Part shown: positions 1 to 7,763 of the stretch, one piece after another
Layout: each line of letters begins with the position of its first letter
How positions within the stretch are numbered: position 1 is the stretch's first letter
Assembly (NCBI GenBank): GCA_019636795.1
Contig: JAHBWW010000002.1
Span: forward strand, 310,001 to 374,000
DNA: 64,000 bases
Reading direction: 5' to 3'
DNA from: Phycisphaeraceae bacterium
GTDB taxonomy: Bacteria; Planctomycetota; Phycisphaerae; Phycisphaerales; UBA1924
Program-made: the position numbers and the translations under genes
The notes under the pieces: model-generated
Databases searched by the model: none
What the model was told of the DNA's origin: nothing
Seen by the model: only the letters and a program-made list of their open reading frames with translations

Positions 1-24
1 CCAGAACATCACGTTGTGGATCAT
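1..24 (-). CDS. 5' end of the next secretion-operon gene (cut by window edge)
   Basis: An ATG at positions 24-22 overlaps the TGA stop of the GspM-like gene (23-21) in an ATGA arrangement, the same coupling used by the other genes of this operon. Only eight codons (M-I-H-N-V-M-F-W) are visible, so the product cannot be named. The reading is inferred from the coupling pattern alone. Confidence 0.35.
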
Positions 25-551
25 CGCTTGATCTCGCTTTCACGCGCGTCGTGCACGGTCATGGTGAGCACTGCCAGCACCGGCAGATCGCCGCCTCGAG
101 CCGCGTCGGATCGCTGCGGCTTCAAATCGATCGCGGTGATGACCCATCGCGGCTCCTCATCGCGCCACAGACTGAGAAAGCGCCCGAGATCTCGCAGAGA
201 CGGTGCCTGGAGCGTCAACGTGGCACGGCGTTGGAGAGCCTGGGTCGTGCCGACTGTCTTGAGCACTCGTTCTGATTCCGGCGATACGCTGATGATGGTG
301 CCGCTGGCCAGACCTGCCCGAGCAACGACCGAGGCGATGCGATTGGCCAGAAGGCGATCGGATATCGGTGCCTGCGCATCAGCCTCGGGCAGTGCGTGCA
401 GCGCTTCGACATGTCTGGCAATGTCCTGCATGCGCTCGCTTGTCGCGCTTGCCTGCTCGTGTGCGCTTCGCCAGCGCGGCATGGCGCTGAGCACCATGGC
501 GGCCGATGCCATGATCGACACGGTCCAGATCAGGACAATGCGGCGGGTCAT
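21..551 (-). CDS. GspM-like inner-membrane component of type II secretion
   Basis: A 176-residue bitopic protein with a short cytoplasmic start (MTRR), one membrane segment at about residues 5-24, then a helical, coiled-coil-prone stretch and a small alpha/beta periplasmic domain. This is the architecture of GspM/PilO proteins, which pair with GspL/PilN to hold the secretion ATPase at the inner membrane. It overlaps the upstream GspL-like gene by 4 bp (548-551) and the next gene by ATGA. Assignment rests on architecture and operon position; sequence identity to named GspM families cannot be judged by eye. Confidence 0.6.
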   Translation of the reverse strand: MTRRIVLIWTVSIMASAAMVLSAMPRWRSAHEQASATSERMQDIARHVEALHALPEADAQAPISDRLLANRIASVVARAGLASGTIISVSPESERVLKTVGTTQALQRRATLTLQAPSLRDLGRFLSLWRDEEPRWVITAIDLKPQRSDAARGGDLPVLAVLTMTVHDARESEIKR

Positions 552-1399
552 GGGCGAGCCTCCGCGCGGCGAGAGCGGGTGTCGTCGGGCCGCAAGCGCA
601 GAGCGATGCGAGACAGGCCGCGGGCGCTGCTCAGGCGCGGCTCTTCAAGACGCCAGCCTGCGGGGGCTGAGATCGATTCGAGCAGAGTCGCCGGATCGAC
701 CGAGGTCGAGACCGCGATCTGGATGTCGGCCTCGGCGACATTGATCGATTCGACAAAGGCATCGGTCGCATCGGGCCAGGCTGAGAGCACCAGCGCCAGC
801 GTCGTCGTAGCATCGGCTGGCAGGGCAAGAGCCGAGGCCAGTTGCTTGCGATCCTGACGCTGAACGAGTTCACGCTCAAGCGCCTTCGCATCGACATTGG
901 CATGCGCGAGCATCTGCTCGATGGCAGCCTGGCCACGGTTGGCGCTGACGTGATGCGCCTGCGCACGCCGCTCGAGCCCGAGTGCCGTCATTGCAGCGCA
1001 CACAAGCAGCGCTGCGGCGTACACAGCGTGCCCGACGGTGCGCCGGCGCGTGAGGCTGCGCGGTGCATACCGACCGACGAGGAAGTTCAGACGCGATGGA
1101 TCGAGGTCGCTGTTAAGCCAGTCGGGCAGCGCTGCAGGATGCAGCGAGATGACGTTTCGAGTGGATGGGTCCGACCAGACGTGCCCGATATCTGACGTCG
1201 GAGCCGCGCACACAATGGTCTGGCCGCGCCCGTCGCACGCCGCCACCGCATGCAGCGTGTCGGCATCGCACGGGATATCGGCTGCGGCCTCGTGAAGCAC
1301 TCCGGCGGGCGCAGAGCCGTCCTTGCACCGCACCGGCCACTCGATGACGGACCAGTAGCAGCGGTCCGTGGGCCACACCACATCTCGCTCGCTGCTCAT
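548..1399 (-). CDS. GspL/PilN-like type II secretion assembly protein
   Basis: A 283-residue protein with a cytoplasmic N-terminal half, a motif near residues 103-118 resembling the GspL signature that precedes the membrane helix (LNFLVGRYAPRS then basic residues), one membrane helix at about 122-145, and a periplasmic helical plus ferredoxin-like part. In the family the cytoplasmic part binds the GspE ATPase and the periplasmic part binds GspM. The N-terminal actin-like region is much shorter than in proteobacterial GspL, suggesting a reduced version. Start and stop overlap both neighbours by 4 bp, so the genes are translationally coupled. Confidence 0.62.
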   Translation of the reverse strand: MSSERDVVWPTDRCYWSVIEWPVRCKDGSAPAGVLHEAAADIPCDADTLHAVAACDGRGQTIVCAAPTSDIGHVWSDPSTRNVISLHPAALPDWLNSDLDPSRLNFLVGRYAPRSLTRRRTVGHAVYAAALLVCAAMTALGLERRAQAHHVSANRGQAAIEQMLAHANVDAKALERELVQRQDRKQLASALALPADATTTLALVLSAWPDATDAFVESINVAEADIQIAVSTSVDPATLLESISAPAGWRLEEPRLSSARGLSRIALRLRPDDTRSRRAEARP

Positions 1400-1860
1400 G
1401 ACCCGCCTCCGAGCAGTGACAAGGCCACCGTGCGCTCAGCGTCGCGCACGACCACCGTGGACGGATCGATCGACTCGATGACGCGGCCTCGCGCCACCTC
1501 CTGCCCCACGCCCACCGAAATCATCGCATCGCGGTCAGGGTCATAGAGCACCGCGCGCGGCGAGCCGCCTTCGTAGATGATGGCGATCAGTTGCAGTTTG
1601 AGTGGCGGGGGTGGAGGCGGCGGCTTGGGCGCGGCTACCGCGACCGGCGGCGGAGCGACATACCAGATCGGCGCGGCAAAGGCCGCCTGATCGAGTGCTT
1701 CGCGCGCTGCGGCGGCGGGCGGCTCGGTCGCCTGCTGCGCGAGCATCTCAAACTCGACGGCTGCAAGTGGCCACAGCGACCAGATCGACACCGCCACGAG
1801 CACAACGCCGCACACCGCGACATGTCTCTTCCACCCAGGCGCGATCTCGTGCCGGCTCAT
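1396..1860 (-). CDS. GspC/PilP-like periplasmic linker of type II secretion
   Basis: A 154-residue protein: short basic start, membrane anchor at about residues 13-34, an Ala/Pro-rich linker with a run of prolines (about 80-87), then a small beta domain (LQLIAIIYEGGSPRAVLYD...). This matches the homology-region domain of GspC/PilP, which connects the inner-membrane platform to the secretin. It sits between gspE and gspL-like genes with 4-bp overlaps on both sides. No PDZ domain is visible, so it is PilP-like in size. Confidence 0.6.
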   Translation of the reverse strand: MSRHEIAPGWKRHVAVCGVVLVAVSIWSLWPLAAVEFEMLAQQATEPPAAAAREALDQAAFAAPIWYVAPPPVAVAAPKPPPPPPPLKLQLIAIIYEGGSPRAVLYDPDRDAMISVGVGQEVARGRVIESIDPSTVVVRDAERTVALSLLGGGS

Positions 1861-3446
1861 GTCGCAAGCTCCTCGCCAGCGTCAATGACACGCGAGAGTT
1901 CGGCGGCAGTGGTGAGGCCCGCAGAGACCAGCGACAGGCCGTGCTCGTGCAGCGTGCGCATGCCGCGCGAGCGGGCCAGCGCCAGGATCTCATTGGCCGG
2001 GGCACGCTCGCTGATCATCGAACGCAGGGACGCATCGAGCACCAGCAGTTCAAATAATCCGGTTCTGCCCTCAAAGCCTGTTGACAGACAGGCTTCGCAG
2101 CCGCGGCCGCCACACGCGCCGTGCACCGTGCGCACCAGACGCTGGGCCAGCACCGCACTGAGCGACGACGAGACCAGAAACGGCTCGACGCCGAGATCGA
2201 GCAATCGCGCGATCGCGCTGGCCGAATCACTGGTATGCAGGGTCGAGAGCACCAGATGCCCGGTCAGACTCGCCTGCACCGCAATCCTGGCTGTCTCTTC
2301 GTCGCGAATCTCGCCGACCATGATGACATCGGGATCCTGCCGGAGAATGTGACGCAGACCTGTGGCAAACGTAACATTCTTCTTCGGATCGACCTGCGTC
2401 TGGCTGATCGCAAGCCCGGCACCCGACAGGTCGTATTCGACAGGGTCTTCGACCGTGACCATGTTGAGTTCGCAGCCGCGCAGCGAGCCGCCGGCGTTGG
2501 TCGCGCTGATCCACGCCAGACTCGCATAGAGCGTCGTGGTCTTGCCGCTGCCCGTCGGGCCCGTCGAGAGCACGATGCCGCTGGTGCGCGCGATCTGCGC
2601 CAGATACGCACGCTCAAGCGCATCGGGCATGCCCAGCGCAGTAAAACTCGACAAATGCGGCGAGCGCGCCGGATCAAGCAGACGCAGCACCACACGCTCG
2701 CCATACACGCTCGGCAAGGTGCTGATGCGCAGGTCCGCCTGCCGACCCGTGGCCGCAGCGTGCCGCCCGCCCGCGCGACCGATCGAGACCGACGCGCGTC
2801 CATCCTGCGGCGCCCGGCGCTCGGCCACATCAAGGCCCGCCATCACCTTGATCCGGCTGACCACGCTGGCCGCGACGGATGATGGAAGCTCACGCATCGT
2901 GTGCAATGAACCATTGAGCCGGTAGCGCACCAAGGTGCGTTCACGCAGCGGCTGCAGATGCACATCGCTCGCGCCCCGCACCAGCGCTTCAAACAGCACC
3001 AGATCGACCAGCCTCACCGCTGGAGCCTTGCCGTGCGTGCTCAGGAGATCGCGCTCGGCCTCACGCACGGCGGCATCAAGATCGCTTGTCACATCGTCGC
3101 TGGCCTCGAGGATAATCGCCCGTTCGGCAGCCTGTTCTTCATCGCGCTCCGAGGCGTACGCGCGGTCAATCGCAATGGCGAGATCCTCGACGCCGCACTC
3201 GCGCGTGCAGACCTTGCATCCGAGTCTGACGCCGACATTGTGCAGCACGGCCTGTCGCGTACTGCCGGCGAAGAGCAAAAGTTCGACATCGTCCGCCCTG
3301 CCCGCACTGAGCACCAGGTGCCGGCGTGCAAACTCGTGATCGATCAAGCGAAGAAACTCATCGCTTGGCCGCGCCGACAAGGCATCGCTGCCGGGTCCAC
3401 CACCACCCGCCGAAGCCGGCGCGTCGCTGGTCGCTGCCACGCTCAC
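1857..3446 (-). CDS. gspE: Type II secretion ATPase GspE
   Basis: A 529-residue secretion ATPase of the GspE/PilB family, which powers pseudopilus assembly. Visible motifs: Walker A GPTGSGKT at residues 296-303, an Asp-box-like VTVEDPVEY at about 330-338, the Walker B region IMVGEIRDEET at about 375-385, and a His-box TGHLVLSTLHT at about 395-405. The zinc-binding segment near the C-terminus (C445, C450, C453) keeps three cysteines close together rather than the usual two CxxC pairs. The N-terminal 130 residues (N1E-like) are divergent. Coupled to gspD upstream and the gspC-like gene downstream by 4-bp overlaps. Confidence 0.93.
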   Translation of the reverse strand: MSVAATSDAPASAGGGGPGSDALSARPSDEFLRLIDHEFARRHLVLSAGRADDVELLLFAGSTRQAVLHNVGVRLGCKVCTRECGVEDLAIAIDRAYASERDEEQAAERAIILEASDDVTSDLDAAVREAERDLLSTHGKAPAVRLVDLVLFEALVRGASDVHLQPLRERTLVRYRLNGSLHTMRELPSSVAASVVSRIKVMAGLDVAERRAPQDGRASVSIGRAGGRHAAATGRQADLRISTLPSVYGERVVLRLLDPARSPHLSSFTALGMPDALERAYLAQIARTSGIVLSTGPTGSGKTTTLYASLAWISATNAGGSLRGCELNMVTVEDPVEYDLSGAGLAISQTQVDPKKNVTFATGLRHILRQDPDVIMVGEIRDEETARIAVQASLTGHLVLSTLHTSDSASAIARLLDLGVEPFLVSSSLSAVLAQRLVRTVHGACGGRGCEACLSTGFEGRTGLFELLVLDASLRSMISERAPANEILALARSRGMRTLHEHGLSLVSAGLTTAAELSRVIDAGEELAT

Positions 3447-5830
3447 CGGATCACCCTGGGCTCAACCACCGGCCAGCCCGTCTGGAGGTCGAGTTCGTCG
3501 GCCCGCCGATCCGACAGATGCCGCAGACTCTCAAGATCGTGTTCACGCATCACGCTCGCGCGGATGAACACATAAAACTTCGATCGGCTGCTCGCACGGC
3601 TCCTGCTCTTGAAGGCCTCGCCCACGACCGGGATCCGGCCCAGCAGCGGCACCTGCGTCACGCTCTGCGACTCATCTTCGATCTCGATCCCGCCCACCAC
3701 CACGGTGTATCCATCGGGGATCGTCGCCACGCTGCTCACCCGGTTCTGCTGTCGCGCCGGAGGCAGCGTCGGCGAAGACGCCGGACCAAGAAAGGCGCTG
3801 AGCGACACCGAGTACTCGAGCAGCAGATGATCGCCCTCGGCGATCTGCGGCACAATCGTCACCGTCGTGCCCGCGTCCTGCGTGCCGCCAAACGACGTCG
3901 TCGAGACCGTGTTCGACGCATTGACGCTCGCAAACGGCTGTTGCACCACCGAATCGAGCCGCGCCACCTGGTTGTTGCCCACCAGCAGCGTCGGCATACT
4001 CACCGAACGCCCGTCCGAGATGCTCTCGATCGCGCGCAGCACAATCGAGAAATCGCCCGGATTCAGAACCACTCCCGTCAAGCCCGTGGCGGACACCGGG
4101 CCGTCGAGTTGACCGTTCGTGCGTGTGCCCAGGCCAAACAGCGACGACAGCCGGATGCTCGTCTGGCCTGACATCGCCAGTTGCTCGAGTTCCACGCCAA
4201 GATCGCGCGACTGACTTTCGGTCAATGTCACCAGCAGCACATCGAGCATCACCTGCGACTGGCGGACATCTAAGGTGCGCAGCAACATCTCGATCTGAGC
4301 GAGCAATCGCGGCTCACCGGCTGCGATGAGGGTGTTGGTATGTTCGTCGGCCGACAACATCACCGCGCTGCCCGCACCTTGCTGCATTGTTCGCCCACTC
4401 GAACCTGACGCTGCTCGTGTCGGCGAGACGCCTGCCTCGCCGCCCATCGGCGGAGGCGCGAGCGTCACGCCGTCATCGCGCATCGACGCTTCACGCACGC
4501 CGCTTGAGCTTCGTTCTGATTCGGCCGCCGCCGCTTCCAGGATGCCACTGGTCAGCAAGTGCTCCAGAATCGAACGCATCTCCAGCACCGAACGGTTGCG
4601 GATGACAAACGTCCGCACCGGGCGACGGGCGGCTGACGGTGCCGAGTCCAGCCGCTCGATCAACGCCGCGATCTGTTCGTGCGATGCCGGTGTGGTTGTT
4701 ATAACCAGGCTGCCTGTGATCTCATTGATCACCATCCGCCAGCGGTCATCCGTCGGCTGACGTACCGTCTGCTCGATCAGCGATGCAATATCACGCGGCG
4801 CGAAATGCAAAGGTGTATAACCCACCGTATCGAGCCGCTCACGAGAATCAAGATCGGTCACGAGCAAGCGAAGAGAATTAAGATCGTCTTCGGTCGCGAT
4901 CAGCAGCACCGAACGAGGATCGGCCGCCGCCACCACCTCGCCTTTCATCTTCTGGCCGGTTGCAAGTTCCCGCTTGGCCGCCACCTGCATTACAATCGCC
5001 GCCATCTGCACGCCCGAGAGGTTGGAGAGCGCCACTTCCTCGACCCGCGCCGACGCAAACGGAACATCCGCCCTCGCCGCAATTTCTAACATCTGCACCA
5101 GCCGCGACGAGAGATCGCTCACCACCACCATGCTCTCGCCCACCGCCTGCACGCTGCCGCCGGGCTTGGAACTCAGACGAGTCAATGTCTCAACAACCTC
5201 GCGCGCCGGACGATGCCGCAGCCCGAACCCGATCGAGCGAAACCCCGGCTCGGGGCTGAACGCCGAGCGCGGGGAAGTCTGAGCACCCGCAGGAACATCT
5301 GGCTGCCCATCGAGCAGAACTCCAGCTCCTTCGTTTTCCTTCGCGTTCCGTTCCCTTGCGTGGTCATCGTTCGCGTCGCGGCCCCCTGCAAGCCCCTCGC
5401 CCACAGGCAAAAACGCGGCCGCAGCATGGGCCGACGCCATCGCTGCACGCACATCATCAAAAGTCTCAAGCGGCGCAAAGCCCGCCGCATCCGCAAGCCG
5501 CACCACGCTGTACGTCCTCTCACCCGTCAGACGCACCGTGGTCAAACCCCGCGATGTAAGAACGCGATTCATCAGCGCCCAGAGTTCGCGATCGTCAACC
5601 CCAGTTTCAAAACGTAACGTCGCCGACCCACGCACCACCGACGCATCATACTCAATATTCACCCCCGCCCGAGCACCCGCAAGATCCACCAGCCGAGCAA
5701 CATCCACCTGACCGGCAGGAAGAGTCTGAGTAGGCTGGGCAAAAGCAGGGCCCGTCGCCAACAGGCAGACCAAGCTCCACCTGAGCCATGATCGGATGCG
5801 ATGCCGAGGAGAATGGCTGACCGTGCTCAT
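3443..5830 (-). CDS. gspD: Type II secretion secretin GspD
   Basis: A 795-residue outer-membrane secretin. Order: signal peptide (about 1-31, ending PAFA-Q), an N0-type domain (about 40-115), a low-complexity charged insert (about 150-185), repeated secretin N domains (about 190-420), a Gly/Ser-rich loop (about 430-500) and the C-terminal secretin beta-barrel domain (about 520-775) with the hallmark VGGIEIEDESQSVTQVPLLG segment near the end. It forms the exit channel of the type II system. First gene of the operon; start chosen at the ATG giving a clean signal peptide, 124 bp from the divergent ArsR-type gene. Confidence 0.93.
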   Translation of the reverse strand: MSTVSHSPRHRIRSWLRWSLVCLLATGPAFAQPTQTLPAGQVDVARLVDLAGARAGVNIEYDASVVRGSATLRFETGVDDRELWALMNRVLTSRGLTTVRLTGERTYSVVRLADAAGFAPLETFDDVRAAMASAHAAAAFLPVGEGLAGGRDANDDHARERNAKENEGAGVLLDGQPDVPAGAQTSPRSAFSPEPGFRSIGFGLRHRPAREVVETLTRLSSKPGGSVQAVGESMVVVSDLSSRLVQMLEIAARADVPFASARVEEVALSNLSGVQMAAIVMQVAAKRELATGQKMKGEVVAAADPRSVLLIATEDDLNSLRLLVTDLDSRERLDTVGYTPLHFAPRDIASLIEQTVRQPTDDRWRMVINEITGSLVITTTPASHEQIAALIERLDSAPSAARRPVRTFVIRNRSVLEMRSILEHLLTSGILEAAAAESERSSSGVREASMRDDGVTLAPPPMGGEAGVSPTRAASGSSGRTMQQGAGSAVMLSADEHTNTLIAAGEPRLLAQIEMLLRTLDVRQSQVMLDVLLVTLTESQSRDLGVELEQLAMSGQTSIRLSSLFGLGTRTNGQLDGPVSATGLTGVVLNPGDFSIVLRAIESISDGRSVSMPTLLVGNNQVARLDSVVQQPFASVNASNTVSTTSFGGTQDAGTTVTIVPQIAEGDHLLLEYSVSLSAFLGPASSPTLPPARQQNRVSSVATIPDGYTVVVGGIEIEDESQSVTQVPLLGRIPVVGEAFKSRSRASSRSKFYVFIRASVMREHDLESLRHLSDRRADELDLQTGWPVVEPRVIR

Positions 5831-5954
5831 ACAGCATCTTTCTTAGGCCAACTGGCCATACATCCCCATATGTGGTGGCCAAGGCGACGAATTACTGGGT
5901 GGGAAAGGAATAATACTTGCATCTTTCCTCCAATCACGGGTATAACCGAAGATC
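5831..5954. promoter_or_regulatory. Divergent intergenic region with an imperfect dyad
   Basis: This 124-bp region separates gspD (minus) from an ArsR-type regulator (plus) and must carry both promoters. An imperfect inverted repeat at 5854-5880 has GGCC ends and an ACAT/ATGT core around a CCCC centre. Such dyads are typical of winged-helix regulator operators, so it is a candidate site for the adjacent regulator. This is inference. Confidence 0.3.
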
Positions 5955-6341
5955 ATGCAACCGGTTGAAGATCCAATGCAGCTTCGTGCAATCCAGTATA
6001 GATCCATTGCCAAGCTGCACATGTGCGTCGGATGTGAGTCCAAGATCGAAATTCTTCGAGTCCTCGCCCTCGAGCCCTGTAATGTCAAGAGTCTTTCGGA
6101 TACTCTTGCCCTGAGCCAGTCTTCCATCAGCCATCATCTCGCTGCCATGCGCAACTGCCATCTGGTTCTCTCCGTGCGCCGAAGTCAGATCAGTGTGTAC
6201 CGGCTGAGTCCTCTGGTCTCTGTTGTGGAACACCCAGACTGCGTGAGTGTGGAAGTGCGCTGCGAAATCGATGATTCATCGGTTCGGGTCACTGTCCCGG
6301 TTCGACACACGCTTGTGCATGCTCAGGGTTCAGTATTGTGA
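5955..6341 (+). CDS. ArsR-type winged-helix transcriptional regulator
   Basis: A 128-residue protein with an ArsR-like winged helix at about residues 25-85: a helix-turn-helix with the recognition-helix pattern LSQSSISHHLAAM, followed by a wing (LVLSVRRSQISVYRL). Family members repress neighbouring operons and often sense metals or redox state. Cysteines at about residues 24, 27 and 42 (C..C..., LEPCN) could bind a metal, although they are not in the classic ELCVCDL position. The C-terminal 35 residues are a short beta-like extension. It points away from gspD and its end overlaps the converging RyR-like gene by 12 bp. Confidence 0.78.
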   Translation: MQPVEDPMQLRAIQYRSIAKLHMCVGCESKIEILRVLALEPCNVKSLSDTLALSQSSISHHLAAMRNCHLVLSVRRSQISVYRLSPLVSVVEHPDCVSVEVRCEIDDSSVRVTVPVRHTLVHAQGSVL

Positions 6342-6797
6342 TTCCTCCAGAGCCAGATCGTTGTCTCCCGGTGCGTGCTCTGTGAGATCACCACTGGGCC
6401 ACCGGACGCGTACCAGCGTGCGTTGCCCAGCAGAATCGGTGATGATCGATTCGATCATGCCGAGATCGTGCTTCTCGATGCGGCAACCTTCAACCAGATC
6501 GGCATTGATCAGCCGCACTCGCTGGCCTTCGACCAGATCGAGCCACACGGTCGCTGCGTGCGGACCTCTGGGATAATCCAGACACTGCTCAAGGATGGCA
6601 ACCGCTCCGCTGGCCTCGACAGATTGGCGTGCGTGCCGCTGATCCCGTTCACCGAGCGTCAGGAACGATTGAATTGCATCATGGGTGCGTGCAGCTGCGT
6701 CGTAGTGATCACCAAATCTCCAGCCGCCTGAGCGCATGCGTAACACCCAAAGTTCGTGAGCCGCGAGTGCGATGTGGTCGAGCACGATGGAGTTCAT
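6330..6797 (-). CDS. Protein with an N-terminal RyR-like domain
   Basis: A 155-residue protein. Residues about 7-60 match the pattern of the RyR domain: His and Trp after a helix (AAHELW), then GWRFGD, an Asp-rich turn, a His in THD and a second helix with conserved charged residues. The remaining part (about 85-155) is a small beta-rich domain ending in acidic residues. RyR domains occur in animal ryanodine receptors and as ligand-sensing modules in bacterial nucleotide-signal and conflict systems. Gene order (70 bp behind the coiled-coil gene, same strand) suggests co-transcription. The domain call is by eye and needs a profile search. Confidence 0.5.
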   Translation of the reverse strand: MNSIVLDHIALAAHELWVLRMRSGGWRFGDHYDAAARTHDAIQSFLTLGERDQRHARQSVEASGAVAILEQCLDYPRGPHAATVWLDLVEGQRVRLINADLVEGCRIEKHDLGMIESIITDSAGQRTLVRVRWPSGDLTEHAPGDNDLALEESQY

Positions 6798-6867
6798 GAT
6801 AAGGCCTGTTTCGTTGCTCCACGGTACGGGAGGCGCCGTTGATCGGGCCGCGGGCGTGCCAGCCGCA

Positions 6868-7617
6868 TTACGGAGCGAGCGCGGTATGGAATGCAGCCTT
6901 CACTCCATCGAGGTGGGCATTGAGAAACGCCGCAGCCTGCGCGACCTCGGTGCGGCTGTTTTCCGAAGCAATCAGGTTCGTGCACGCTGAATCCGGTTCC
7001 AACTCACGCTGAGCGCAGGCACGGACCTGCGACAACGCATCGCGGAGTGCTACCCATGCCGATTCCGATCGTTCTGCGGCCGAGTACTGAACTGGCAGGC
7101 CCCAGCGGCGAGCAGACGTAATCCGCTGGATGCTGTTGACGACCGGCGACGAAAGATGCGACGTTGCCGCGGAGAAAATCCCGGCATGCGCGGCGGCGAT
7201 CTGGGATTCGAGGGCTGCTGCCGATGTCCGGGCCTGTGACAGCGCGCTGGCCGCTCCTTCGGGCGCGGTCCCTGACCGCAGCGCACGCTCGAGCGCCGCG
7301 ATCTGCCTGCGAGCGGCTGCGAACTCCACCTGGGCGAGCAGCAGTTCATCATGCACTTCTGCCAGCGCTTCACCGGCCTCCTGCATCAGGGTGGCGACCT
7401 GATTTGGCTGCACACCGGCAGCTGCCAAGTTTTCAGGTTCCAGTCCCAGGCGATGGAGCAGCACGCCCAGGTCTGATGTCGAAGGCTCGGACGAGGCCAT
7501 CCCTCGCGGAATCGCCAGTGCCGAAAGGATGACCAGCAGCGACAGCGTCAGCGAGCCGATAGTCAATGAGAGAATGTTGCCGGGCTTGGACAGAGCCGAT
7601 CGAATCAATGGTGCCAT
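6868..7617 (-). CDS. Membrane-anchored coiled-coil protein, unknown function
   Basis: A 249-residue protein I do not recognise. One membrane segment at about residues 15-38 is followed by an Ala/Glu/Arg-rich, heptad-like stretch (about 75-140, EVHDELLLAQVEFAAARRQI) that should form a coiled coil, and then a mixed helical C-terminus with two cysteines. It is probably an inner-membrane protein with an extracytoplasmic helical domain. It lies upstream of the RyR-like gene on the same strand and diverges from the RHS gene 146 bp away. Confidence 0.6.
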   Translation of the reverse strand: MAPLIRSALSKPGNILSLTIGSLTLSLLVILSALAIPRGMASSEPSTSDLGVLLHRLGLEPENLAAAGVQPNQVATLMQEAGEALAEVHDELLLAQVEFAAARRQIAALERALRSGTAPEGAASALSQARTSAAALESQIAAAHAGIFSAATSHLSSPVVNSIQRITSARRWGLPVQYSAAERSESAWVALRDALSQVRACAQRELEPDSACTNLIASENSRTEVAQAAAFLNAHLDGVKAAFHTALAP

Positions 7618-7763
7618 GGTGGCGGCCTCCAGATGGGTTCATTGAACGAAGTAGACCAGATCGAAGACTGCTTGTCCAATGTATGAACCATGATTCATCA
7701 TTCATATGCTTGCGTCGGGGCACTCGAATCGTCAGGATGGGCAAGCCGAATGGCTGGAGGTCC

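Noticed and set aside
5854-5880. A palindromic phage-type attachment site at the left island edge
   Set aside because: The dyad does not resemble the tRNA-Gly fragment at 22049-22090; an operator for the ArsR-type gene is a simpler reading.
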